Below are positions 54,839-63,909 of a DNA stretch of 64,000 nucleotides, piece by piece. The notes under the pieces were generated by a model. It did no database searches. It had not been told where the DNA came from and worked only from the letters and a program-made list of their open reading frames with translations. Within the stretch, counting starts at the first letter, position 1; each line of letters opens with the position of its first letter. The stretch is from Parabacteroides sp. FAFU027 (GTDB taxonomy: Bacteria > Bacteroidota > Bacteroidia > Bacteroidales > UBA7332), in assembly GCF_022808675.1 (NCBI RefSeq), contig NZ_JAKZKV010000012.1:1-64000 (forward strand), written 5' to 3'. The position numbers were made by a program, and so were the translations under genes.

Positions 54839-57283
54839 TTAGCGCTTCCCGATCATCTTCTGCCACCGGGTACGGTGTTTACGACGTTGCTCATCAGCCG
54901 AGTCTTTTCCATGACCGTAACCATAACCGTAGCCATAGCCATAACCATAGCCGTAATGATAGCTCCGGTTGTAGTAATAATGCAACGAGTCAAAATCCAC
55001 GTCATTAACAAGCAAATAAATATTTGACAACGCCCTTTCACCATTAATCCGATTTACCAGTGTGATATTCTGCTTATTGGAATAGTTGGCCCGGCAAACG
55101 TAAATAACCATATCAGATACCCTGTTAATATGCAATGTATCTGACACGGCGCCCACCGGTGCCGTATCCAGGATAACATAGTCGTAATCTTTTTTAGCCT
55201 GTTCGATCAGCACCTCCAGATGCCCACGCTGTAGTAACTCATTCGGATTGGGAGGAATAGCCCCGGAAGCCATCACATCCAGATTGGGATAATCCGGCAC
55301 ACCCACCACCAGTTTTTTGTAATCCGGCTCATTTCCGGACAACAAATTGGTAACCCCCACTTTCGTTTTAATGCCAAAATATTCGATCAGTTTGGGCTTA
55401 CGCAAATCCAATCCAATAAGCAGCACTTTCTTATCAGCAATGGAAAGACTCGTGGCCAGGTTGATAGATACATAAGTCTTTCCCTCCCCCGGCACGGTAG
55501 AGGTAACCATCAATACTTTTTCCTTCGGATAATCAAGTGACAACTGCAATTTAGTCCGCAACAACCGGAATAATTCGGCATTGGAATCACTCTGTGACAG
55601 ATGGTTTAACAGGATACAGTCCGTCTTATTATGCCCCAATTCGGATAACACCGGTACTTTCGACAGCTTCTCCACATCATTTCGGGATTCGATGTTGGTA
55701 TTCAACATCTCCTTGAGGTAAATAATCAGAAGAGGCAATCCCAGCCCGAATAAGAAAAAATAGATCCAGAGTTTATGACTATCCGGAGCGATCTGTACCC
55801 CCCCATCAGAATATTTTACCACACGGGCCCTGGGAATTGCAACCGCCATAGTCAAAGCAGTCTCTTCCCGCTTTTGTAACAGGAAAATATAGAGATTCTC
55901 TTTGATCTTCTGCTGACGCTGAATCTCCAGAAACTCACGCTCCTGGCGGGGAACCTCCTTAATACGGGCTGATGTTTTTTGATCCAGTGCCTTCAGGTCA
56001 TTCAGCGAAACCATTAGCCCTTTACGAAAACTGACGATACCGGTAAGGATTGCGCTACGGTAATATTTCAGTTGCTGATTAATCGCTTTCACCTGTGGCC
56101 CCTCCTCTGATGAACTTCGTAAGACAGGTTCTCTTTTGGTAATCAATTCGTTATAGCTTTGCACCACAGACTGCACACCGGCATCAGTCACCCCGATATT
56201 TGGGATCAGTGAATAATTGTTCGCGGGATTTTTAATAAACTCATCCAGGAACTTCACCAGGCTAAGCTGGGTTTCGAGTTCAATCTGTTTATCTTTATAT
56301 TCGTTATTTCTGGCAACAAACACTCCCGCTTCGGATGTGATATCGGTCAACTGGTTCGTTTGCTTAAAATCCTCCACGTTGTGCTCCACCTCACCCAGCT
56401 CTTTGGTTATCAACGCCAAACGGTCATTTATAAAACGGGTGGTATTGACGGCTGACATATTGATCTGGGCAATCGCATCTTCATTATACCGTTCTACCAG
56501 CACCTTGAGAATATCATTCCCCTTGCGTATATTTCCACTCTGCAGACTGATATTTACCCGGTCACTGGTCTGATCCACATCCGTCTTGATCTGGCTCAAC
56601 ATATCCCCCACCACATCAGCAGGTCTCTTGATCCGGATTTCAACCGGATGATCTAAAGGCGATACTCCGCCCCGCAGTTTAATAAACAGATTACCAAACG
56701 GAAGTTTTACGATAGTGGGCAACGATATCGCATCCACCTTAAATTTCTCATTATGATATTCCCCTTCTATCCGGTAGCCATGCTCATTTTCAGGCGCTAT
56801 TGTAAATGCCACCTGATCCAAATTGTTCAGAGACAGGGTATCCAGCTTCACATAATAGGGTGCATTATTGTATATTTCCTGGTAATTGCCCAATACCCCC
56901 TTCAGGTAGTAGTTTGTATGAAGCTCCAGTTTGTTGACCACTTTTTGCATCAGGGGCTGCGATTTGATCAACTCCACCTCATTCGAAAGCATATTCCGTT
57001 TCCGTGCAGCGGTGAAAGAGGTGTTATCCAAAGCGGCCAGCACATTCATTCCCTCTGACTCTTTCGGATCAATTACCAAAACCGAAGTGGTAAACTCATA
57101 AACCGGGTACTGGAACTTCAGGTAAAAATAGCAGACAATCAATGATACCGCGACAGAAGCCGTAATACCCAACCAACGTCCACGACGCAGATAACGGTAA
57201 ACGAGTTCACGCAACTCCAATATTTTTTGTTGACTATTTAAATGCGATGCAGTATAATTTTGATTTTGCCCCGTCTCTTCCAT
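54839..57283 (-). CDS. wzc: Wzc-like chain-length regulator and tyrosine kinase
   Basis: An 814-residue inner-membrane polysaccharide co-polymerase with a bacterial tyrosine kinase domain. Membrane segments are near 38-56 and 505-523, with a coiled-coil-rich Wzz periplasmic part between. The cytoplasmic kinase has Walker A VPGEGKT (597-603), Walker A' LLIGLDLRKP (621-630) and Walker B VILDTAPVG (703-711). The C-terminal tail (766-790) holds a tyrosine cluster: HYYYNRSYHYGY followed by GYGYGYGYGY repeats, the autophosphorylation substrate. Its coding DNA is a hexamer-like repeat (GGYTAY) that could vary in length. First minus-strand gene of the locus; no Wza partner is seen in the window. Confidence 0.9.
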   Translation of the reverse strand: MEETGQNQNYTASHLNSQQKILELRELVYRYLRRGRWLGITASVAVSLIVCYFYLKFQYPVYEFTTSVLVIDPKESEGMNVLAALDNTSFTAARKRNMLSNEVELIKSQPLMQKVVNKLELHTNYYLKGVLGNYQEIYNNAPYYVKLDTLSLNNLDQVAFTIAPENEHGYRIEGEYHNEKFKVDAISLPTIVKLPFGNLFIKLRGGVSPLDHPVEIRIKRPADVVGDMLSQIKTDVDQTSDRVNISLQSGNIRKGNDILKVLVERYNEDAIAQINMSAVNTTRFINDRLALITKELGEVEHNVEDFKQTNQLTDITSEAGVFVARNNEYKDKQIELETQLSLVKFLDEFIKNPANNYSLIPNIGVTDAGVQSVVQSYNELITKREPVLRSSSEEGPQVKAINQQLKYYRSAILTGIVSFRKGLMVSLNDLKALDQKTSARIKEVPRQEREFLEIQRQQKIKENLYIFLLQKREETALTMAVAIPRARVVKYSDGGVQIAPDSHKLWIYFFLFGLGLPLLIIYLKEMLNTNIESRNDVEKLSKVPVLSELGHNKTDCILLNHLSQSDSNAELFRLLRTKLQLSLDYPKEKVLMVTSTVPGEGKTYVSINLATSLSIADKKVLLIGLDLRKPKLIEYFGIKTKVGVTNLLSGNEPDYKKLVVGVPDYPNLDVMASGAIPPNPNELLQRGHLEVLIEQAKKDYDYVILDTAPVGAVSDTLHINRVSDMVIYVCRANYSNKQNITLVNRINGERALSNIYLLVNDVDFDSLHYYYNRSYHYGYGYGYGYGYGYGHGKDSADEQRRKHRTRWQKMIGKR

Positions 57284-58442
57284 GAGCTCTTAAGTCCGTT
57301 TTATTCCCGGTAAATACCCCCCGGGGATTAATACTATCCTGAATCCCTAATCTGATCTTTAAACCCCGAATTCAGCACCTCCTGATGATGCGCGCCGGAA
57401 TTCAGGACCACAAAATTAGCATTATTTTGATTGCAGCCAGCATCCAACAGGCTAAAAGCCGCAAACAATCCTGTAGATCGGACCTGAATAAGTATCATTA
57501 TGGGGCTAATTCACACAATCCGGTGACAAACTACACGTGAAACCTGACCACAAGACCGATTGTGAGTTGTGAGCTATGAGTAATGAGTTCGGCTAAATAT
57601 GCGCTGTAATGAAAGAACAGATATCGGGATAGATGAGCTGCCCGGTGTAGATTTCCAGCGATCAGCGGCTACATGCCGCTTGACGCGTAATAATTGATTA
57701 TGAATCGGGAACCAACTTTGCTCGTTAAGGAGGTCTGGCTCTAAGCTCTTTATCTTAAACAATCCGGCAAGCGGCATTAAGCCGCTGCCCGGGGTGGAGC
57801 GCCAGCGTTCAGCAACCTAATACACTTGATGCGTAATGTAACAAATCCCCTAAACCCACCCCGTCCCGATAGCTATTCGGGAGGACAAACACAAATTCCA
57901 AACCGCCTAAAAACTGCCGAGTGAGGAGCCAAAATGATTTACAATTGAACTATTTACCATTGACAATTTTGAAGACACTGTATCCTGAAAGCAAATTGTA
58001 AATGACTAAATGGTAAATCCACAAGGTGTTTTTTGTCACATTTTTGCGCCAAAAAAGTAAAGAGAAAAGAACAAATGATACAGCTAAGAGCACCTCCCGG
58101 TTATTTTATTTAAAATCGAACACCTACCTCGCTCCTATAAGGAGGTCTGGCTGTCAAACTCATTATTTTAAACAATCCGGCAAGCGGCATTAAGCCGCTG
58201 CCCGGGGTGGGGCGCCAGCATTTTCAAAAAAACAACAACCATTCTCATCATCACACATTAACCACATTGCACATAGGTCAAATTAGAGTCATAGCAAATC
58301 GGAGTGACGATCCGATATTTCTCCGATATTAGTCGATACTCCTCCGATACTGGTCCGATACTGGTCCGATATTGTTCGAGAAATCACATCTGGCTTTTCG
58401 GGTTCACTTCTGCCTTCATTTTGCAACAAGGTTCAATATAAG
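57284..58442. repeat. Gene-free stretch with repeats
   Basis: No gene was found. A direct repeat with an AGGAGGTCTGGCT start and AATCCGGCAAGCGGCATTAA palindrome occurs at 57728-57800 and 58141-58215. A composite element GCCTAAAAACTGCCGAGTGA ... TTTTTGCGCCAAAAAAGTAA is at 57880-58065, and a TTGTGAGCTATGAGTAATGA microsatellite-like piece near 57564. A short tandem run of CCGATACTGGT-like units occupies 58311-58374. Confidence 0.65.
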
Positions 58443-58617
58443 TTGAGTATAGGTTCATTTTAGGTTTAGTTTATACTAAAAGAAAAGTAACACACAGACA
58501 ACATAGAGATAAAATAGTCTTTATAAAGAGTATTTTATCTCTATCACATCACTATTTTACCACTATTTTATCTCTATGTTATCCTAAAGTCAACCTATAA
58601 TAAACCTATAGTCAATC
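58443..58617. repeat. Large imperfect palindrome
   Basis: A nested inverted structure of about 175 bp. Perfect 18-bp arms ACATAGAGATAAAATAGT (58501-58518) and ACTATTTTATCTCTATGT (58562-58579) enclose another partial copy, and outer arms (GAGTATAGGTTCATTTTAGG from 58443; GACTATAGGTTTATTATAGG reading back from 58617) match at roughly 24 of 29 positions. No coding capacity. Confidence 0.75.
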
Positions 58618-59114
58618 ATAGGGAAAAAGATAGCTATTAATTTTGTATTGAAGGATTTACAATTGACAATTTCTCTTCCCCTTCAGTTACATCATTTTCT
58701 ACGGTATTATATCCTGAAGACGTAGTGACGGCAGGTGATGCGGTTTGTAACCGCATTAAAATAGACAACATCCTGATTAGAGCCAGCGGTTAAATCCCGA
58801 TAGCTATTCGGGACACTGCACCCACTAGTGCCTACCCTGTCCGATAGGCACTTCATAAATAGAGCCACAGAACGCAACTCTCCCCACCCCGAAGGTCAAA
58901 CACAAATTCCAAACCGCCTAAAAACTGCCGAGGGAGGAGCCTATGTTATTTACAATTTAGAAATTTACCATTGACAATTTAGAACACGTAACACTCTAAA
59001 TAGTAAATGGTAAATGAATAAATTGTCAATTCCGAATTTTATTGGGGCTATGTTTTTTGCATACTTTTTGCGCCAAAAAGTATGGCTCGCGGCAGGCGAG
59101 TAGATAAAACCCAT
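58618..59114. repeat. Gene-free stretch with repeats
   Basis: Another copy of the composite element, with GCCTAAAAACTGCCGAGGGA and CTTTTTGCGCCAAAAAGTAT, lies at 58882-59090; an AACCGC-type partial palindrome is at 58740-58800. No gene is seen. Confidence 0.65.
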
Positions 59115-59155
59115 AAAAAATCGTCCCTACCCCGATCGTTATCAGGATAGGGACG
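59115..59155 (-). terminator. Rho-independent terminator of the nitroreductase gene
   Basis: On the minus strand a CGTCCCTA arm (59148-59155) and a TAGGGACG arm (59122-59129) form a stem extended by two more pairs, with a run of six T residues following. It starts 27 bases past the stop codon. Confidence 0.8.
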
Positions 59156-59181
59156 GACAGTACCCAAAAGTGCGGATTTTC

Positions 59182-59925
59182 TTAAAAATTATACCCCTGC
59201 TCCCGCACCGCTTCGAGCAGCTCTTTCGAGAATTTATCAAAGGTATCTTTGGTATAACGCACATCGGTAAATACCTGTGCCAGATTTTCTTTTTTATTCT
59301 CTTCTACAAATTTCTGATTGGCCGGTAAAGCCTCTTTATCCTTGTAGTAGCGCTCAATATCCTCAGGTGTATAATCCACATATCTGTCTTTATGTAAAAC
59401 AGCCGCCAGTGGCAAACGCTCCACCTGTGCAGGCTCACCATCCGGATACCCCACCGTGATAGTTGCCAACGGCACCACCAGCTTCGGCAGGTTCAGCACC
59501 TTATTGATCGCTTTCGTGGTATAGGCTACCGTACCGATATAGCAAACGCCCAACCCTTTGGCTTCAGCAGCCACACAAAATGTCTGTGCAACCAATAATG
59601 CATCAATCGCAGCAGTAACAAACCCCTGGAAGTTATCATATCCAGGTACAGCGTTACGTGCCTCGCACCATTTCACGAAACGGTTAAAGTCAGCACAAAA
59701 GGTCAACACCAGCGGCGCCTGTTTAATCATCGGCTGATTGAAGTGCAACGGCGACAGTTCCGCCTTTACCTCATCAGAAGTTGTAGCAATAATACTATAC
59801 AACTGCATATTCCCGGTGGTGGAAGCCCGGCAAGCCGATTCCAGCAATTCATTCAATAACGATTCGCTGATCGGTTCAGCGGTATATTTCCTAACAGTCC
59901 TGCGATTTTTCAAAACATCTAACAT
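59182..59925 (-). CDS. FMN-dependent nitroreductase family protein (NfsA/FRP-like)
   Basis: A 247-residue flavoprotein oxidoreductase of the NfsA/FRP branch. The start RRTVRKYTAEPISESLLNELL carries the FMN-contacting Arg residues; RASTTGNMQLYSIIAT, then FVTAAIDALLVAQTFCVAAEAKGLGVCYIG, and PLATITVGYPDGEP are the classic motifs. C-terminal residues 190-247 hold the extra segment typical of the group. NAD(P)H-dependent reduction of nitro compounds or quinones is expected. Natural substrate unknown. It is not part of the polysaccharide locus: terminated and with its own promoter. Confidence 0.88.
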   Translation of the reverse strand: MLDVLKNRRTVRKYTAEPISESLLNELLESACRASTTGNMQLYSIIATTSDEVKAELSPLHFNQPMIKQAPLVLTFCADFNRFVKWCEARNAVPGYDNFQGFVTAAIDALLVAQTFCVAAEAKGLGVCYIGTVAYTTKAINKVLNLPKLVVPLATITVGYPDGEPAQVERLPLAAVLHKDRYVDYTPEDIERYYKDKEALPANQKFVEENKKENLAQVFTDVRYTKDTFDKFSKELLEAVREQGYNF

Positions 59926-59953
59926 AAATCATTTGTATTTGTAGTTCGTCATC

Positions 59954-59961
59954 CAAAAGTA
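59954..59961 (-). promoter_or_regulatory. Candidate -7 promoter element of the nitroreductase gene
   Basis: The minus strand reads TACTTTTG, an exact TAnnTTTG match, 28 bases upstream of the ATG at 59925. Confidence 0.5.
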
Positions 59962-60014
59962 TAAAAGTTTCGGCAAACAGCCCTAATCGCATTGCAATTT
60001 TCTGCCCCCCCCGC

Positions 60015-60129
60015 GTAGAGACGTGGCCCGCCGCGTCTCTCTCCCAACAACCACAAACAACCAATCCCGACCCACCAAAACGCCACAATATCTACATCCC
60101 CCCACAGAGACGTGGCCCGCCGCGTCTCT
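60015..60129. repeat. Two GAGACGYGGC-type palindromes
   Basis: Copies at 60015-60040 and 60105-60129 with GAGACGTGGC and GCCGCGTCTC arms around CC. Overlapping short minus-strand reading frames are repeat shadows. Confidence 0.8.
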
Positions 60130-60301
60130 CTTATCGCCCCCGCCACCATCCATTGTTACCCCCAGACACCACCAGGCAAATCTATATCCCAAATTCAGTA
60201 TAATCAATCCCCCTCACCAACCAGAATCCAGTGATATTTCCACCTATCTCACCCTATTTACGGGTAGGTAGTGCGACATCTTTCCTCAAACCAACACCAT
60301 C

Positions 60302-60443
60302 AACTTTTCAACACCACACAACTACCACAAACTCAACCAAATAGCATCAATACATTTTCATTTTGGAAAACTTTTCAACCGCAAAATCCAAAACAACACC
60401 TGATTATCAGCTATTTAAAAATCAAAACGGAAAACTTTTCAAC
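60302..60443. promoter_or_regulatory. Three copies of AACTTTTCAAC upstream of nrdJ
   Basis: AACTTTTCAAC occurs at 60302-60312; the longer GGAAAACTTTTCAAC occurs at 60365-60379 and 60429-60443. GAAAACTTTTC is itself a near-palindrome. Spacings are 67 and 64 bases, close to six helical turns. They lie 140-280 bases before the nrdJ start in a GC-poor region with no other gene, so they could be binding sites for a regulator. No match to the NrdR box or to a cobalamin riboswitch was found. Confidence 0.4.
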
Positions 60444-60581
60444 AAAACTACACTTTTAAGATTTCAGATTTTGTCAAACAAAATATTCTCTCTTTATTTG
60501 CAAAACAAAACGAAAAACAGATTTTCAGGTAATGCATTCCCTTCAAATCTAATATAAATACAAACTGTAAAACAATTAATC

Positions 60582-63116
60582 GTGGAACAACAAACTTACA
60601 CTTATGATGAAGCATTCCAGGCGTCCTTAGAATATTTCAAAGGAGATGAACTGGCTGCAAGAGTATGGGTCAACAAGTATGCCCTAAAGGATTCATTCGG
60701 TAAGATTTACGAAAAATCGCCCGAAGACATGCACCACCGCCTGGCCAACGAAATCGCCAGAGTGGAAGCTAAATACCCCAACGGTTTAAGCAAAGATGAT
60801 TTGCTGGATCTGCTGCGTGACTTCCGTTATATTGTTCCACAGGGAAGCCCGATGACCGGAATTGGAAACAATTTCCAGGTGGCTTCTTTATCAAACTGCT
60901 TTGTAATCGGTATGGACGGCCCTGCAGACTCTTACGGTGCCGTAATCCGCATCGACGAAGAGCAGGTACAACTAATGAAACGCCGCGGTGGTGTAGGTCA
61001 TGACCTGTCACACATCCGCCCGAAAGGCTCACCGGTGAAAAACTCGGCATTGACCTCTACCGGTATCGTACCGTTCATGGAACGTTACTCCAACTCTACC
61101 CGCGAGGTAGCTCAGGATGGACGTCGCGGAGCACTGATGCTTAGCGTTTCCATCAAACATCCGGATTCAGAAAGCTTCATCGATGCCAAAATGACCGAAG
61201 GCAAAGTGACCGGCGCAAACGTATCGGTGAAAATCGACGACGATTTCATGAAATCGGTTGTTGAAGGCACTCCATATATCCAGAAATACCCGGTTTACTC
61301 TGATGAACCAATGTTCACGAAACAGGTTAACGCATCAGAAATCTGGAAAAAAATCGTACACAACGCATGGCGTTCTGCCGAACCGGGCGTACTCTTCTGG
61401 GATACCATCATCCGTGAATCAGTACCTGATTGCTACGCTGACCTGGGTTACAGAACCGTATCGACCAACCCATGCGGTGAAATCCCGTTGTGTCCTTACG
61501 ATAGCTGCCGTCTGTTGGCGATCAACCTCTACTCGTATGTGGTAAATCCATTTACCAAAGAGGCCAGCTTCGACTATGAGCTGTTCAGAAAGCATGTGCA
61601 ACTGGCACAGCGCATCATGGATGACATCATCGATCTCGAAATGGAGAAAATCGAGAAAATCCTCGATAAAATCGATTCAGACCCGGAAAGCGAAGAGGTA
61701 AAACAAGCAGAACGCAACCTATGGCTTAAAATACAAAGCAAAACCGTTCGTGGCCGTCGTACCGGAGTAGGTACTACTGCGGAGGGAGATATGCTGGCTG
61801 CCCTTGGTTTACGCTATGGCACCCCGGAAGCTACTGATTTTTCAGAAAACATACATAAAACGCTGGCGGTTGAAGCTTATCGTTCGTCAGTCATCATGGC
61901 GAAAGAGCGTGGCGCATTCGACATCTTCGACATCAAACGCGAAGCAAACAACCCATTCATCAACCGTCTGAAAGAAGCTGATCCTGCACTGTACGAAGAG
62001 ATGAAAAAACACGGCCGTCGTAACATCGCCTGCCTGACCATCGCTCCGACCGGAACTACCAGCCTTATGACCCAGACCACTTCGGGTATCGAGCCGGTAT
62101 TCCTTCCGGTGTACAAACGCCGCCGTAAGGTAAATCCGAATGACACACAGGTACGTGTGGATTTCGTGGACGAAGTGGGTGACTCATTCGAAGAGTATAT
62201 CGTATTCCACCACAAGTTTGTGACCTGGATGGAAGCCAACGGATATTCTACAACTAAAAAATATACTTCTGCCGAAATTGATGAACTGGTTGCTAAATCG
62301 CCTTATTTCAAAGCGACATCGAATGACGTGGACTGGATGCAAAAAGTACGCATGCAGGGCCGTATCCAGAAATGGGTGGACCACTCAATCAGCGTGACCA
62401 TCAATCTTCCTCACGATGTATCGGAAGAGCTGGTTGGCCAGCTATACATCGAGGCATGGAAATCTGGCTGTAAAGGATGTACCGTTTACCGTGACGGTTC
62501 ACGTGCCGGAGTACTTGTGGCTGCAAAAGAAGAGGTGGAAGCGCAAAAACCACAACACGCACATGAAATCGTAGAATCCCGTCCGAAAGAGCTGGAAGCC
62601 GATGTAGTGAAATTCCAGAACAAGAAGGAAAAATGGATTGCTTTTGTCGGTTTGCTTGAAGGCCGTCCTTACGAAATCTTCACCGGACTTGCCGATGACG
62701 AAGACGGTATCCTATTGCCGAAAAACGTTACGCACGGAAAGATTATCAAGAACGTGGATGAGCACGGCAACAAACGCTATGACTTCCAATACTCAAACCG
62801 TCGCGGATACAAGACAACCATCGAAGGTCTTTCAGATAAATTCAACCCTGAATTCTGGAACTACGCGAAACTGATCTCCGGGGTATTGCGTTACGGTATG
62901 CCAATTGACCAGGCAATGAAACTGGTATCGGGTCTGGAGCTCGATAGCGAATCGATCAACACATGGAAAAACGGCGTAGAACGCGCCCTCAAAAAATATC
63001 TTCCTAACGGAACTGTGGCACAGGGACAAACCTGCCCGAGCTGCGGTAACGAGACTCTGGTTTACCAGGAAGGATGCCTCATCTGTACCTCTTGCGGTAA
63101 CTCTAAGTGCGGATGA
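60582..63116 (+). CDS. nrdJ: Adenosylcobalamin-dependent (class II) ribonucleotide reductase
   Basis: Converts ribonucleotides to deoxyribonucleotides with adenosylcobalamin as the radical source, without oxygen. An 844-residue protein with a GTG start at 60582. MKRRGGVGHDLSHIRPKGS, STNPCGEIPL with catalytic Cys298 and Glu300, and the late NIACLTIAPTGTTSL are class II/III signatures. C-terminal residues 810-844 have a zinc-ribbon-like cluster, CPSCGN and CTSCGNSKCG, found in the long NrdJ form. The gene stands alone; its upstream region has a repeated element but no recognisable riboswitch. Presence of this enzyme implies the organism makes or takes up B12. Confidence 0.95.
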   Translation: MEQQTYTYDEAFQASLEYFKGDELAARVWVNKYALKDSFGKIYEKSPEDMHHRLANEIARVEAKYPNGLSKDDLLDLLRDFRYIVPQGSPMTGIGNNFQVASLSNCFVIGMDGPADSYGAVIRIDEEQVQLMKRRGGVGHDLSHIRPKGSPVKNSALTSTGIVPFMERYSNSTREVAQDGRRGALMLSVSIKHPDSESFIDAKMTEGKVTGANVSVKIDDDFMKSVVEGTPYIQKYPVYSDEPMFTKQVNASEIWKKIVHNAWRSAEPGVLFWDTIIRESVPDCYADLGYRTVSTNPCGEIPLCPYDSCRLLAINLYSYVVNPFTKEASFDYELFRKHVQLAQRIMDDIIDLEMEKIEKILDKIDSDPESEEVKQAERNLWLKIQSKTVRGRRTGVGTTAEGDMLAALGLRYGTPEATDFSENIHKTLAVEAYRSSVIMAKERGAFDIFDIKREANNPFINRLKEADPALYEEMKKHGRRNIACLTIAPTGTTSLMTQTTSGIEPVFLPVYKRRRKVNPNDTQVRVDFVDEVGDSFEEYIVFHHKFVTWMEANGYSTTKKYTSAEIDELVAKSPYFKATSNDVDWMQKVRMQGRIQKWVDHSISVTINLPHDVSEELVGQLYIEAWKSGCKGCTVYRDGSRAGVLVAAKEEVEAQKPQHAHEIVESRPKELEADVVKFQNKKEKWIAFVGLLEGRPYEIFTGLADDEDGILLPKNVTHGKIIKNVDEHGNKRYDFQYSNRRGYKTTIEGLSDKFNPEFWNYAKLISGVLRYGMPIDQAMKLVSGLELDSESINTWKNGVERALKKYLPNGTVAQGQTCPSCGNETLVYQEGCLICTSCGNSKCG

Positions 63117-63159
63117 TCTGAAAGAAATCCAATTTCAATTTTCAATTTCAATTTCAAAC

Positions 63160-63195
63160 ACGGCTTTACCCTTCGGGGTAAGGCCGTTGTTGTTT
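63160..63195 (+). terminator. Rho-independent terminator of nrdJ
   Basis: ACGGCTTTACCC (63160-63171) pairs with GGGTAAGGCCGT (63176-63187), one G-U pair, around a TTCG tetraloop, followed by a T-rich tail. It starts 43 bases past the nrdJ stop. Confidence 0.75.
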
Positions 63196-63909
63196 CTCAG
63201 CTTTTTGTCCACGAATCTGCACGAATTATCACGAATCTAAAGATAGATAGGCGATTACCACAATAAGAGATAGACGTATTTCAGGAATCCGGTTTTAACA
63301 TAACCGTAGAGACGTGGCCTGCCGCGTCTCTTGAAGATGTATTTCAGAAATCAGGTTTTAATACCCGCCCCTATTGGAGACATAGAGTAGTATATTTCTT
63401 ACCAGGGGAAAAACGGAAGTAACCGTGATTTAATAGCAGTACGTTACGGGTGTCGTGGTTTTTAACCGCGATAATATTCGTGGAGAATCAGCGGTTAAAA
63501 ACCGCTGCACCCGTAAGATTATCACTTAAATCAGATACCGCCGTTGAAAAATATTTGTATATCTATTGTCGCAATCCCAGGTAGCTTTACCTGAATGTGC
63601 TGATTCTCTATTTTGGGGCTTCATAAGTCCTTTAGGGGTCCCGAATTCTATCAGTATAAGAAAAAAAAACAACAGCACTTGAGAACAGCGGGTTTATCAC
63701 ACAGCCTCTAATAGAGAGTCTTTCGATAGGTAAACCGAGGAACTTTACCTACCCCAAACTCATACAAATTAGAAGGTGTCCGAAAAGCAAGAATAAAACC
63801 AAATGCAAAGGCGCTAAAACGCAAAGTATTTTATTCTCAAATATACTTTTTCGCGTTTTTGCGCCTTCGTTTTCAATTAAGACTTTTGAGATACAGCCGT
63901 AAACACGGT
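63196..63909. repeat. Gene-free repeat region after nrdJ
   Basis: A TTTTTGTCCACGAATCTGCA copy at 63205-63238; one GAGACGYGGC palindrome at 63306-63331; two AACCGC palindromes (63448-63470 and 63487-63510, AGCGGTTAAAAACCGCT); and an imperfect GCAAAGGCGCTAAAACGC / GCGTTTTTGCGCC inverted pair at 63804-63872. No gene is seen until the right edge. Confidence 0.65.

Noticed and set aside
59891-60271. Overlapping short ORFs (65-82 codons)
   Set aside because: They are translations of GAGACGYGGC palindromes or of the AT/C-rich leader, with no family signal.
59926-60581. Cobalamin riboswitch upstream of nrdJ
   Set aside because: I looked for the conserved B12-box and the surrounding stems on both strands and found nothing convincing. 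A covariance-model search would be decisive.
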